Origin: Rhyacichthys aspro
Lineage: Eukaryota > Chordata > Actinopteri > Gobiiformes > Rhyacichthyidae
Direction of reading: 5' to 3'
Assembly (NCBI GenBank): GCA_036850595.1
Contig: CM072156.1
Location: 17,122,326-17,186,325 of the forward strand
Length of the DNA stretch: 64,000 nt
The notes under the pieces are model-generated. The model saw only the letters and a program-made list of their open reading frames with translations. It had not been told where the DNA came from and searched no databases. Within the stretch, counting starts at the first letter, position 1. Every line of letters starts with the position of its first letter. This document shows positions 48,417 to 62,700 of the stretch, one piece after another. A program made the position numbers and the translations under genes.

Positions 48417-50269
48417 GCAAGGGCAAGGTGAAATGCTTGATTGCACAATTTTCTGCTTGAGTTGTCGTCAGTTCAATGATACGGTGATACAGAAAGCAAG
48501 GCGTGCCATATCAAACAAGTTGTCACTCCAGCTGCGCCATATTACATCTATCGTGCCACATATTTAGGTGTATGTCATTATTATAAGGACAGTTTAGGGA
48601 GCATTTATATGGGACATCTCACTCCAAAATCGTTTGTCTCCTCTGCCCCATTCAAAAAGAACTGGTACATTTCTTATATGGGTTAAGGCAAATAAAGTTC
48701 AGAAATATTAGTTAAGCAAAGTCAAACCTAGCTTAATCTGAATTCTCTTTTATGTCACTTAATCTTTTGAACCAATCTAATGTCTTCAGTATGTGTCCAA
48801 TGCCCCAAATACAACCCAAATCAGGATTGTTTTTAAATGTCTCATGTTTAAATAACAACCCAAGCACTATATACATTTTCCACATGAGTAATAAAAGCAA
48901 AATTGACACCATATTGGGTGCAGATGTTGTGTGTAAAAGCGAAAAATGACACAGTGCTATGTGGATGTTAGATTTGAGTGTTTCTGATCGTGCATAAACA
49001 TAATGCCTAAGTGGGTTTTATTCAATAAACATGGTTTGGCTGTAATTACTTGCACATTTTGACTAGCTCCAAATGCAAGACAGACCTGGTGTGTGTTGAA
49101 AGCTGGCGCACCGAAACTCTGTGTCAGACTTGGCTTTTCTGCACAAGACTTCTAATGAAAAAAGACTTGCTTTTCCTTCCTCAACAAATGACATATGCAA
49201 TCAGGGATAAATATAGAATTCCCTGTAGTTAATAGAAGTCAGTGCCGTTGTAGATAAGGTTTCTCTGAGCAGACTTGCTTCCTCTTGATGCAGGAATAAA
49301 TCAGTAAATGGAGCTTACTTACGGTATCAAAAGAATGCTTAGAATGCCAGTCAGCAAAGTATTGGGCTAGTTGTGGTCATTTTGGGAGACATTTTACAAA
49401 GAGAACCAACATGCATCAATCATAGTCACAGACTGCTTTTATTTCCTAGGTCTGTGTTTTGTCTTCATTTGCTAAATATTCTCCCCTCTAGCTAAGCCAG
49501 TGGGTTTGATCATACTGTGACGGCGTTGATGGACAGTAAAGAAAGTGAGCGCCACGACTGAAGATCTCTCCCACCCACTGAGAAGACATACTTCTTTCTT
49601 TAGCTAACCACTTAAGTATCTCCAAGTCAATCTAAACACTCAGATGCCTGTGGATGGGTTGGCAACTGGCAGACCTCAAGCCCCGCAGGCCCTCACGTCA
49701 CTTGGGCTCTCGGAGGAACTTTCCGTGGGCGAATATGTTTGTGATGTGGAAAGCTGAGAACCCAGTAGAGCATGTTGCGATCTGGCCCAAACACACACTG
49801 GGGCCAGCTGCCTTCAATTATGCCAAACCTCAGCCACTGCAGTCCCTTGTGCACAAATCCAGCCTCTTTGATCTATGCCAGCCAGGAAAAGGTACAAGGC
49901 TAGAGAGATTACAGGAAAAAATAATTATTGTGTCAAGGCATGGTCTATAAAAGTCAACAGTGGGATATTATTCATAGGGGGCAGTGGTAAGCAGGTATAA
50001 ATAACGGGTGCCACTCATGTTGCTTTGCCTCTTACTCTCCCCTTGAAATATGATTAATTATTATTAGATTTGCCTGGATTATTTTTGGTGCTAATTTGAG
50101 TTTTTAAAGCCCCAGAATATCAGCAGTCACAGAGGGCATATTGGGACAACTAAGGCTGAGAGGCTTGTCAGTTTGGGCTTGACACACTGAGGAGGTATGG
50201 CAGCTTTTGAATATCTATGAGGTTTGGGAGCCACAGACAGACCAGCAATAAAACTGTCCCCCTGCCAAG

Positions 50270-50640
50270 CGCCACAGACACAGGCGGCATGGGCATCCAT
50301 TAAATTAATTTGACTTCATTAGTGCAGACCTGCTAGGCCTGGGGTGCCCACAGAGATGCCAGGGGGCGGGATGTAGTGGTGTGGTGGTTGAGTGGCATCA
50401 ACCGCTGTGCTCTGAGGAGAGAGAACACATGGCACTGACAGGCGGAATATGGCCCCAGTTCTTACGCCGGGACGGCTGCCAAACAAAGGCAACATGCGTC
50501 AGTGGCTTCAAGGGAGCTCAATCAACACCCGGTCAGAGCATTCACGCCATGCGCGCCATCCCGCATCAGCGAGGAGTCGCCGGGCAGCCTGCGAGCCATG
50601 CATGTGCTCACAGTGAATGTGCCACTGTGATATGATACAG
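50270..50640. promoter_or_regulatory. candidate regulatory block, CpG-retaining
   Basis: It begins with a homeodomain-rich segment (CCATTAAATTAATTTGACTTCATTAG, about 50298-50323), passes CCAGGGGGCGGGA at 50359-50371 and ends with a run of CpGs (TTACGCCGGGACGG, CACGCCATGCGCGCCATCCCGCATCAGCGAGGAGTCGCCGGG). An 84-codon frame covers part of it but has no recognisable domain or flanking splice sites. CpG retention in otherwise ordinary intron hints at an unmethylated regulatory element. Confidence 0.28.
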
Positions 50641-53600
50641 AGCCAGTGCCAATGGCTTGACCCGTTGCCATCACCTTTGTCCCTGCTGCCAAGAACACTC
50701 ATGTTATTATTGTACAAAGCCTACATATAGCTCTGGTAACTTAGGAAGAATTCTTAGCAACATTTTTTGGAGTTTGCACTAATTGTTTGACATGCTAAGT
50801 AGTTGTAGATTCATTTTAAGAACCCACATTCTAATCTGTGCTTGTGTATTACTAGAAAAAACTAACTGCACAAACTAAGATATGAAAATAAGATACAATG
50901 CACTGTATATTTACTGTTGAGCTGAAAATGTATGTAGTTTTCATAAATGTTGTTACTGAGATGCTAATGTATGTACCATATATTTCCTTTCCCCTTACAA
51001 GCCTTTAGTTGAAGTAATTAGTTTAACAGCATTTCTAGCCTGCAACTTCCGTTTTGCTTCTCTAACCTCTAGGCAACTGCTGCCAGTCTCTGGAGCTGAC
51101 CTGAGCTCTGCAGGGAGTGGTGCACCTGATAAACACTGAAGTGGGGAAATAAATAAATAATGGGAAGCATTAAGTCCGGATAGGACTGGAAGGTAGCCTG
51201 GGGGTGGTAAGTGTTCTGTCTGACAGCAGCAAGCACTTTGATCAGCGGGCCCCGTCTGAAGATCGCTTCCACATCTGCACAGGGGGAACGAGCTGTAAAC
51301 TGCCAAGAAGCATTTTAATGACAGTTGGATTATAAAATGAAAGAGGGCTCCAGATGGCAGGCAGTGCAGCGGCTGTGGTTCAGGGGGAGGCTGTTTAAAC
51401 TGCTTTTTTATTGATAAAATATGGGGTGAAAAATTGCGCAGGGCTTATTAGGCGTCCCGCTGTGATGTTGCTCAGCTGGCCAAGCTGTTCGCTGTGGCCC
51501 CCGTCCAAACATGCCTCCATAAATTTTAAGCAGTACCTTTAAATCTGTAAGATCCCTGCTTGTTATGTTCACCCTTGCTCACCCAAACTCCCCACACCGT
51601 ATTTGTCCTTTGAAAGCCTTCTTGTAGGATTTTTTTTTAACTAGCTTGATAAAAGCACAGTTAGTTGCCAAACAAGGGCTGAGGAGGTCATAGGGGCCTC
51701 TCGCAGCATGCTCATTATTGTCAGGTGAAAAGCTTATCCTTTAAAAAGCCTGCAATATGTCCAATAGTGTAAGTTTTTTAGTAATGCTAAAATGCAGCAA
51801 TTTTCATAATATGTAATGATTCAATGTGTTCAGTAATAAATTAGATTGCTTTATTGAAATCTGCCATTGGAAAGTAATGATGTCCACAGTAATTACATTT
51901 ATAGTGATGTGGTTAAATCAGATTGTCATACCTGAATATTACCTTACACTAAATGGGTCTCACACGTTTTTCACTTTGATCTAAAGCTTAAATTGAATTT
52001 GCTCGAGAAGTGAATGGGCTTGATTCAGAGGCCTGGAGATTCATGGTCTCAATAAAAGGGATCACTGAAAGCCATCTTGACTCCATCAAAATCCATACAT
52101 GTCACATACGTATGCTTTTCCTTCCAACGAGTGAGCTTCTTTCAGCTGAGCTATGTTGTTAGCCGTGCTCTCACTGCTGATATAAAATCCATTTAAACTG
52201 ATTGGATGTTTGACTAAATCACTGATGGCCTCTCAAAAATGGGCGCTTTTTTTTCCTACCTTCAGAAAACAGGCAGCCTCAATTTATATTCCATAACTAC
52301 CACTTGAAGCCCAAGCCGCTCTGGCCCCTCTTGCTGTGGCATCAAAGACAATTACTGTCGACATCACATCAAATTACAACCGTTGGTTTGCTTGTTTGTC
52401 TCGTTATGTGACTTGAAAACTGCCATCTCCCACCCAGGAAAGGTCTCCACCCATCTGCTCCCCTCCCGTTGCATACACTGATAGTACTTCCAGAGAAGAG
52501 AATAAAAAGGACAGGCGGCCGACAGTGTAATGGACTAATTTGTAATTGCGAATGAGAAAAAGCTGAATTGTTGGGCATGTTATAATTTGACAGAGAGTGG
52601 CAGCTCTGAGCCGGACCTTGACGTTTCATCCACAAATCTTTCCTCCCTTCCCTTTACCGCTCCTTCAAAATGCTTTCCCTCCATGGAGAATAGACACAAA
52701 GATGATGGGAAAGATGCTTTCAGCACATTCTGGTGCTCAAAGTTCCTGGCTCTGTCATATTCCTTTTCTTTCCTTCCCCCTCCTGCATCCCAAACTCCTT
52801 CTGTCTCTACCTTCACATAGATCCCATAGGATGGAATAGGGAAACACATTCAGATATGTTTGAAGTGCAGGACAGATGGGAGGCTCAAGGGACTGTAAAA
52901 AATGAATCGAGGCTAGTAATAGGAGAGATGTTTTGAATCCTCTCCCCCATAAGTTATTTATCAGGGGCCCTTAGTGGCGGAGGAAGACTTCAGAGTGCTC
53001 CCTTAATGTAGCATCTGATGACTAGTAGGGGGGCTGTTCCAGGAAGTACTGCTGTAAAACAGGAGGGGAACATTAGCAAGGAAGTCTCTTAGGGCCTGTG
53101 CAAAACAGAGGAACAACATACAGGGCGGCTTTTTCCCAGCATGCATCACAGCAACAGAAAAAAGGTGTACAAGATGATGTCCCAGAGCCCCCCACGAGCC
53201 AGTGATACAGTATCTCAGCCTGTACAGGGCATTCTGTACTGTCCCTCTGTCTCAGGTCAGCCACACAAGACACCTACACAAAATACTGGCTTATGGGGAA
53301 TTTTAACCTTAGATTGTTTCATCAGTATTTTTAATTAAAATCTGTTTTCATAACATCCATTATGACAAGCAACCCTGACAGGAAGATAGTTAACTTAGCA
53401 AAGTGTTGTAGAATGCTGCAAATCACATTATTTGTTAACACGCACACACACGTCTCACCTTGACTTGGTTTAGCTGGAATTTTTTTATGTTCCAAGATCA
53501 GTGTTGAATTGAAGAGATTCTGTGGTTTTGTTTTTTGTTAGTATATTAGGCTACTCTTGCTTTGTAGGTAGAATAATTCAGATTTTTGACACATATTGTA

Positions 53601-55374
53601 TTTCCGGTATATAATGAGTCTTTTACATTCATAAAATATAGAATGATTAAACAAGAGCAAAATGATTTCAGTTATCAATTATCTTAAAACACAGTACAAT
53701 ACAAATGGTAATAATGCTCAAGTGCAAGCAGGAAATGCACTGATCACTGGAGAGTAATGGCCTCTGAACTGATCACTGAGGCTAATAAAGACCAGCTAAC
53801 GACATAGCTGCTTCGTTTGTGCTAATTGCTCTCCCCGGACCTCCACCGCGGCCCAGGTCTCCCTAGCATCTGTCACCAGGCATATTCCCGGACACGGCTC
53901 AGGACCTGGCCTTGGCCTCAAAGCTGGGCGCGCAGCCAGAAACAATTGTCCTCTGGTGTCCTTTTACAACAGCAAGGTGTAGAAAAACATTGTTTAAAGC
54001 TGTTGTTTACTTTGCCAGATTGACTGCTTGATGTAAGTGTCAACCTCTGTAGCTGAGTTTGTGTAGTGGCCACTGTATCAGAGGTTTATTCAGTCTGTAT
54101 AGGTTTCTAGACAATACACCGTAGAAATACTATTAAAATATAGCTCTTAATATTAATGAACACGGATGCCTTTCTGTCTATTTCCAGATTTTTATAGAAA
54201 TAGTAACTAAGAATGACCACCATCAAGAAAAAATTCAACATCCATGGGGAAGTAATAGTACTGTACAGTCGTCAAACTGTGCTAATGCCATTTATAGCAG
54301 GTAATTATGGTTTGATTTTATATGGAGGCAATGTAAGGAGCCATAGATTTTTTTATTTTGCAGGATGGCAGCAGTGGCCATTGAAGCATTGGTGCATGGT
54401 GTAGCATTACAATAGGTAGTGATTTGCATATCATTTCATGTTGGGGATATTAGATTAATGGCTTGTGACTGGTGTGATGAATACTAATTTAGCCTTAAAT
54501 CATGTCATTGTTCAGACATTGGCAGCCAGTCCAACAGACTGAGCAGCCAGACATTTTATAAGGTCAGCTGACTTCTCTAGCCCAGCTCACCGTTGGCAGT
54601 TATGGCACTTGTTGTAAATGTTTGCTATTCCAGGGACAGTTAGCTTCACTGTGGCGAGTATACGGACCCACCACAGGGGTTAATACTAGCTCCATTTACC
54701 CAGGCAGACAATAATATCTGCCAATAAAGTCAGAACAACAGTGCTGTGTATGATGGAAATTGAAATATTGTGGTCCCCAAACCTCTCTTTGGCCTTAGTT
54801 TGACTCTCAGTATGCCTTTGATGGTTGCTGGTTTTGTGGCTGTTAGGCAGAATGATGTTAATGTTGTGTGAAAAGGCTACTGGGATAGGAGACTACAGCA
54901 TCATGCGGCGTTTTAGCCTAGCTATATTAATTCTGATTGAGTAATCCCACCTCCTATTGTTTTTCCTCTACCACCACCTTTTCCTGTGAGATTTAAGTAT
55001 TCTACATGGTCCTTTACAAATTAAGAATGAACTAAACATGAACAGCGTAGAGCCACAAAAACATCACACAACAAGAAGCTGATCAAGCTCACAAATGAAA
55101 ACATTCTGCATTTATATCTTAGTTAATCATCCACTGATGTTCACTGATAAATATTCATGCTTGAAAAAAAAAATTGAAGGTAGTGCAATGTGGTGGTATT
55201 GAATTACAGCCCCAGTACTGTATTGGTTCACGCTGTACGACTCTCAATGGTGCACTTAAGCTTAATTCTGGATGCTGTTCAGATCCAGTGCATTAGTAGT
55301 GTCTATTATATTTTATCTTATATCACTTTCCAATCAGGATGTTTTACATGCAGCAGGGAGTGTGTGTGTGTCCC

Positions 55375-55600
55375 TGTCAGCGCTCTCCCGAGAGTCGATG
55401 GCTAGCCAGGAGTGTGCACGCAGGAGGTGGGAGGGAGTCCAGAGGGAGCACTTTGATTGATGTGTTTTGGGGCTAGAGGAAGGTAGCGACGACGGCGAAG
55501 GGAGGACGAGGAGGGGAGCTTGATGGGACTCTTCGTCGGATGCAGGATGGAAGGCAGGGCTACTGAGTGGGGAAGGAGGAGGGGATGGGAGCTTTAACAA
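55375..55600. promoter_or_regulatory. purine-rich, CpG-containing block
   Basis: The + strand is dominated by G and A from about 55420 to 55590 (GGAGGTGGGAGGGAG, GAGGAAGGTAGCGACGACGGCGAAGGGAGGACGAGGAGGGGAG). Upstream lies CCCGAGAGTCGATGG with an ATG at 55398 opening a 20-codon frame. Strong purine bias with CpGs can mark an intragenic promoter or polypurine structure. The short frame is not supported as a gene. Confidence 0.22.
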
Positions 55601-58600
55601 GCCCTAGATTGTTAGTGACAGGCAGATACTTCAACACTTAAAGTAGAAGGTTTGATTTAATCACAGAGCTGTCATTTGTTATTTGTCTGGCTTGCTCCAC
55701 CAGGGCTACGGCTGATCAACTCCATGGTCCCAGGAGAGCCCTTTCCCCCCCTTTAATGTCTAAATCCCCCGCACAAATTACAAGCTTGCACCACTTCCCA
55801 TCTCCTCCACTCCCCAGCTCGCTTCAATCCGCACATGTTAAGAGACCAAGACCATGATGGGGGTTTGCAAAGAGGCAAGTTTACAGAAAGTGGGCAGGAG
55901 AAAGACAGGTACATGCAGCAAGAGATGGGATTGCCTAAGGGTCACTAAAGATCATTAATAGGCCTGTCAAGAGGGTTGCCTGTTGGTTAGTGTTTCATAA
56001 ATAAGAAATAACTCTTCCCTTCTTACCCATTCTTGTTCATTAATAATTCCTGCTGTGTTTCCTTTTTTGAATCGTGCATTCAAGGGAGCATATATGTATT
56101 TACGATTTAAAAAAGGTTTAGCATGGATGTATAACTGGAACTGGATAAATGTCTGACAAACTGCTGACAGGACACCAACATCCTCTAAAATGGTCCAAAT
56201 TTAATCTTGCTTCAATAAAATGATTTTTATGTGGACAATTGCCAAAAAATAGATATTCAAAAATTGTTACAATACCACTGTGTAGCTGTAAGATCTTTGA
56301 TTCTGGGGTCTTTGCATAATAACATTTCAGATTAACCTTATAGGACTAGTGTGGATTAATGTATCTGCTGGTTCTTTGTTAGAATTTGATGATAATTTGT
56401 GGCTTGGCTATATTACAAAAAATTAAGAAAAACTGATTCTTAGCAGAAGAATAGAAAACACTATAATCAAGATGAGAGAGGGATGCTGGTTGTTGAAGGG
56501 TAAAGGGCTTCACAGAAGTCACCCTTCAGGTAAAAGTACTGCCTTTTAATTAGGCCAAAAAATATGCCTCTTTTTTTTTAAAACAAGGCCATGGGCCTAG
56601 ACACTATTGAGGTTGATAGTAGTCGATGGTGCTCATTAACTTCCCTCCCACTCAGTGCTCTCGACATGACTCCATTTGAAAAAGGTATAGATAAAAAGCT
56701 TGGGCAGGAAACAAATGACAGCTTCCATTTGGGACTTTGCCTTATACGTACTCAAAAGTACTCTTTCTTGGCTGTCATTTTGGTCTGGCTTTTCTCTCTG
56801 TGGACAGTCATCAGCAAATTTAGTGTCATTGTGAACAGAAAGTCATGTTTCTCTTGAACCCTTACATGTAAAGCAAATTCAACCATACTGAACAAAGGGG
56901 CAGTAGATCTCCACAGTTTTGGGTCAAAGCAAGGTATTTGTCATAATTTATATTTTTCATGTAAATTCTTTCTATTTCTGTCACATAAATCAAGGCTTGA
57001 TGCTTTTATTTTTATTTTATTGTGGAATGCTGGAGAAATGCAGTTTGCTTTGCTTGTTTCAGAAGTCTATAGGCAGAAAAGTGATGGGTGAAGAATAAAA
57101 TAACAAGCCTTGGAGACTAGCAGGAGATCAGGAGCCAAAGAACTGTGATGTATGATTTTATTCATACCTACTTCCTGTTCCTGATTAGGAGCATTTACCC
57201 TGTGATCGATCAACCCTCAGAGCAGCCTCAAATCAAGGGCAGGTAGTGTATGTGCAGAATAAGAGGGAACACATGGAGGCATTAGGGGCCTGTGGCTCTG
57301 AGATTCACAGCAAGAGGTTGATTCACTTTGTGCAGGCAAGCCAGGGAGCAGGCAGAATGGACGGGTAATGGATGATGGAGAGCTGTGACACACACTTAGA
57401 TGCTGATGGGTGGAAATGCCTGTCTGCACTTTCCTTCAAAAAGAGTCTTGACCTCCCTGAGCTCCCTCTGTCTGCTGTATGTTGGCCGAGTGATCAGGCT
57501 GAGTCCACTGATGATAGAACAGAGAATGCTGATCCAGATGTTTAAACTCCACATCATTCAGTTCTCTGCATTCCCTCCACCTCATCACATCCTTTTCTAA
57601 AACTTCTTTCCTCATTGTCCACTTGAGATGAGCCATAGTTTTCAAGAAACACTGCAAACAATTTATGATGCCTTTCTAAGGAAGTCAGATCTGGCCTCTG
57701 TACCTTGGGGAGTTTTTTTTCTCTCCCACTTTGTCTCTTTTGCAGTGCTGCCAAAAGAACATTCTGATATGTAATCTCTGGCTAGAGGAATGGCAGACAG
57801 ACACACACATGTGCACAGTGCACATTTGTTTTCCTGCTCTTGACCTGCAATCGACTGTAAAGCTATGGAGAGAGAGAGGGAAAGAGTGGCTGCCATACAA
57901 CAGATGGTTCTCCTTAAGGAGTTGAGATGAAACTCTTTGTGTTACAAGTGCTCTTTGGTCTTTTTTGAGACTCGAATCAGTTCAGGCTCCCCTGCTGGGC
58001 TTCGTTCCAATGCGCTGAGGCCAAATGAGTGCATTGGCCTGCATATGCATTCACACACACACTGGTATCTGATGAATGGGTTCACCTGCCATCTTTCTGT
58101 GATTTATTGAACAAACTGAGTTCCAGTCAAGGCTAACAAATTTCCCTTCAACGCGTTTTAGCCTTACTAGAGCAGCCTTGCCATTCCACATTTTGCTTAG
58201 GTCCACTGGAGCTATGAATTTTCAGTGTAGCACACTTTGGAAAGATATCTTAAACCTACTAAGCCATTTTATTTATACAAATTATGGAGAATGTTTGAAT
58301 CATATCAATGAAAATGTTTGGAAACAGAGGTTTGCACATTTAGATATTGTTATTGTCAACCTGCTTTTATTTTTTTTTATTAGATTAGGATTGTGGCTCT
58401 GAAAAATGATCACACATCACTCTTATCAACTGGAATCTGGAGCTTCCACAGGATTGATGTTAAATCCGAATAGGAAATGGAGTGCATGTAGGAACCAGGG
58501 TCTTACACAGATGAGGGTTGAATCCCCAGCAGAGTGATGGCATCACTTCTCAAAGCACACATGCTTGTGACAAGTAAACTGAAATCATCATTGATGTTAT

Positions 58601-59379
58601 TTATTTTCAAATGCTCCCCGCTTGACAGGCGACATCTTGTTCGGCACACATCCCTAGGGAGGCCACGGTGCGCAGCGCTTCTCGGCTCCATCACGCACAG
58701 ACAGCCGCTCTGTGCTGACACCAAAGCAATGGGACTCGCTAGAGACTTGCTCTGGAATTTGTCACAATCCTGCTGCACCACATGAAGAAAACACAAATGC
58801 ACTCAGCTCTATGTTTACACACTTTCAGATCTGTCACAATGCTTGTCTCTACCTCAGCACCTCCACCACACCAAAATAAGATTTTTTTTTTTTATCAAAA
58901 AAAGAAGACTGTTATTCTAGATTTGAGCCTTTAAGTGTGTGTCTTTGCACTTTTGCTAGACACCTATCAACAAAGTTTAACAGACACTTCTACAAATTCT
59001 ACGGCACACAAGGACAAAAGCTAACATCTGCATAAAACATGTGTCTGTTTGTCCTCTCCGTCTAAAGGTAGAGTAAAAATAGTTTTGCAAGTTCTCCACT
59101 ATAATCCATCACAGGCATCATAAAAGCCAACTGCACAGTTCAGTGCTACGAACAACAGCAGCCCGCCAGCATTGCCTATCTCAGCATAGTCAGGCTCTGA
59201 GTGGGTGTGTGTTTGCACCGTGTGTGTCTTTGGGAGCCTGGCCCATCCATTCATGTGTACATGGCCTCATTATCAGTCAGTAGCTGTCTGTGCTCAGGGG
59301 AGGTGGTGTAGATGAAGGAGCGAGCATGGCAGTGGGCAGGTAAACCAGGCATGAGCCAACACCAGAGCCCAGATCCCCC

Positions 59380-59700
59380 CGGCACAGCTCTGCTAAAGGA
59401 GTCCATTTGTCAAATGTGCCTCCGCTGAAGCCCGCAAGGGAGTACATTACTGGCTGGGGCCCCTGCAGGGAGCGCTTCTCTTACTCCCAGCCACACTCAG
59501 TCACCAGGCTGGCCGCCCAAGGTGCTTCCTACAGTCAGCGGTGACTAGCCCCCAGCCTGCACTCATTTGATTGGCTCATTAATAAAACAGCCCCCACCGA
59601 GAGCAGGGGACATGCTCTGGTGCTCTGGACATTGCTCTCTCTTTCTAATGGGCCAGCCGGGAGAGGCCTTTGTCTGCACCCGAGTCCCTCACATCCTTCA
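59380..59700. promoter_or_regulatory. candidate enhancer-like block
   Basis: GC-richer stretch of about 320 bases without repeats or open frames of note (GCTGAAGCCCGCAAGGGAGTACATTACTGG, GGCTGGCCGCCCAAGG). An AT core TTGATTGGCTCATTAATAAAA (about 59568-59588) contains a CCAAT-box in reverse (ATTGG). It is bounded by ordinary intron. Constraint is suspected from composition alone. Confidence 0.2.
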
Positions 59701-62700
59701 ACATGTCAGACAAGACAATGCAAGGAAGGATGGAGGTCTTTGACTGTGTAAAGCCCAGATCATGTTGTATCTGTGCCCAGACTGGAGCTGAGAATTCACC
59801 CTAGATCTTCATGTGTGTTCACTGGCTTTGTACATCAATCCTACTTAGGCACACTTGGTCAAACCCCCTCAACCGTTTATCCTCTGAAAATGATTATGGG
59901 CTGACTTGCATTTCCCACCTTTAATGCATCTTTTATTGTGCAGAATGGTTGCCTTCACCATACCTTGTTTAAGTGTAAATTTAGAGTATTTTGTAAACTC
60001 CTTTTCCTGTTTTGCATGTTGAACATAAGTAGAAACTGTTCTGATTCACAGCTGGGCTCCTGTGGGAGAAACAAGAGTTTTGTTTGTGTTGTTGTAGGAC
60101 GTAAATCTAACGAGAGAGTTGGCGATGGAGCACTAAGCCTTATGGATCCCCTGTGGGTCTTACAGAGCCCCTCACTAAATAAATCTGAAAATCGAAAATA
60201 CATATGGTGCTGTATAAAGGAGCGCTTATTCTCCTTCGAGGAGAGTATCAGATTTAGTGGCTCCACAGCACTACTGGATTCTACCCTAAAATATTAACAC
60301 CGAGAAGACATGTGAACAAAAAGTGCAGCTTTAAAATGGAGTCTCCTGGGAACACAAACTTTGGGGTGTTTTCAGAGCAATTTAGTCATCACTATTACCA
60401 TAGATATCTATTTCCTGTTTTGGGGAGAGAGAAACAGCAAAATAGGCCCCATAATATGTCCAGACACAACTCAGAGAGCGAGGTGACTCTCCACAATTAT
60501 TAGCTTAGGGAAACAGCCTGGAGATTTATGAATATCCCCAGGTGACTCGGAGCAGCCCTAGTCACTTCCATATGTGACCCTGTGGCTGAGTGGTTGACAG
60601 GGCCCTTCCAGGCCGATTAAGCTCCCATGTCGTGGCTGAGAGGCCTTCCTTGTTGGCAGTTGGGGGCCAGGGGAGCGTAGCCTCTTGAGCTCAATTGGTA
60701 AAGATCACAGATGTGGAGGCCCCAATAAGGGCAGCTCGATGCTGGGTCACTGCAGTCTGTGAGGCCCTCCTCTTAGGAACTGGGTTTACTGTTACGCTCA
60801 GTCCCTTGAAGAGGAAATAACAGAGGCGCCAATTAAAGCTTTAAGACATTAAATAAAAACCCTCTGTTGTTGGCTTTAAAACATCTCAGTTAATGCTTGT
60901 TTGTCTTTACGATGGAGCCCCAGTCAGCTGCCATTGCTCTGCTTTCTATTAAAGTGGGATTGAGTGGTTTTGTGCAATTTTGTGTTCCCCTTCAAAAATC
61001 TTTCTTTTGCGTCCCTTCCATTGGCATGATTGCTATATAAACAAGCTGTTTTATTGCTGAAATACATACTTTTAGAAGGGTGGACATCCACATGTTGTTG
61101 AATAGACACCTTTCAATTACATGGTAAAATAAGAACACTGTGTGCAATGTTTTAATGGTTTTGCCAAACAAACTACATTTGCAAAAAGATACCTCCCTGA
61201 TAGAGGTCCTGTGATTAGCCATGGGACATCCTTATGGAAAACATTATACATGCTGCAAAACCCTAAAGACAAAGTAGAACCAAATGGCATTCTTGAAAAT
61301 CACACTTTGATTAATGTTTCTTCTTCTACAGCTGCCAATAATCGTTTTCATATTGTCATTTTTACCATCAGTGACATGTTTTTCTGCTCTGACATGTCCT
61401 TCCTCTATGTATGTCAGTGCAACATAATGCAATGCAGCATGCGTGCACTTAGCCAAAGCATTTGTGCATTATTGAATTTAGATAACCTGTAAAGTAGTGA
61501 ACAGAGCAGCGTAATCATGTTGTGTCTACGTGTGAGTCTAAAATTGAAAGCCTTGTGTGTCCAGTCAATCTGTAGTCCATCAAATCAAGCTTTTGCAAAT
61601 TTGATAGAAAGCCCTGCAGCAATTCTTCAGAGGTCCAACAGAATAAAATACTTGTATGAAACAAATGTCAAATGTTGCCGTCCCTGGAGCTGTATTGGTG
61701 TAATTAGCGAGGACGGCCCTTGCCCTCTCACCAGTCTTCCATCCATCCCCCAAACCCCAATGGCTTCGGCTAGAGGAGGGCCAGGGCAGCTCACTGGGGA
61801 CATGGGGAGGAGTGGTTGTTCGCTGGGGCCAGGGTTAGAAGTCATGGCAGGCTTATGGCCAGATGAACGAGAGAGCTGTGATGAAGAAAGGCTTTTGTGG
61901 CATCATGGCTGAGCTCTCCCAGCTAAAGTGCCTAATCCATATTACATGTGCAAAGGCCTTGCAGATTAACAGACGTCTTCATCAAAATGAATTAAAACTT
62001 ATCAATTCTGAGTGAGCACAGGGTCAAATTGGAAAATGGATTTTTACTGAGAACTGCTGAGAAGACGTTTTCTTCTAACGTTCTTTATGGGTTAAGATTT
62101 TTAGGTTGAGAACTTAACCTCTGATGTGGAAGCCATTAGTTTGCCAGGCAAGGGGCTAATAATGTGGAATTTGGGTTAGTGACACACACAATTATGGGCT
62201 AAAATGGAAGCCATCTGACTGGTGTTAATGTCTTAACTCATTTGTGGTGACTCTTTGCCACTCTGCTAAGGTTTACGAACGAGACCGGCTGTAAAATGTC
62301 TGTCTTGTTGTTCTCTCACTGTGACCTCAGTACTTGGCCATAGAGTGGCCTCAGTAAGGCCTAATTTAATGCTTTATATAATAATGACATGTGATTAAGT
62401 AAACACAATTTTCTGTTTATGTGCTGTAAACAGTTCAAATCTGATTCTGGTAATGTTCTTGGTCTCTTCATCTACAATTTGCCTTTACCTGGATGATATT
62501 AGGACCATATTTTTTGTATAAATAAGAGATTCAGCAGTAAAATGCCAAATGCCAGAACAACAAGAGGTTTTTCTGAGAGGTGGTATGTTAAAATGTGCTT
62601 TATTTGTTGTTTAAACAAGGAAAAAATGTGTGTGTGGTGTTGGACATTCAATACTTGTGGAGTTATTGATTGATCTATGTTGTTTTGCAGTGGGTTAGAG

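Noticed and set aside
50359..50371. CCAGGGGGCGGGA as a CTCF site
   Set aside because: The 3' half fits (AGGGGGCGG) but the 5' half does not, about 11 of 14 positions; too weak to call alone.
61517..61912. 131-codon plus-strand frame
   Set aside because: No family resemblance, no splice context and the first half is Ser/Asn/Leu-rich like translated intron. Overlapping minus-strand frames are equally open.
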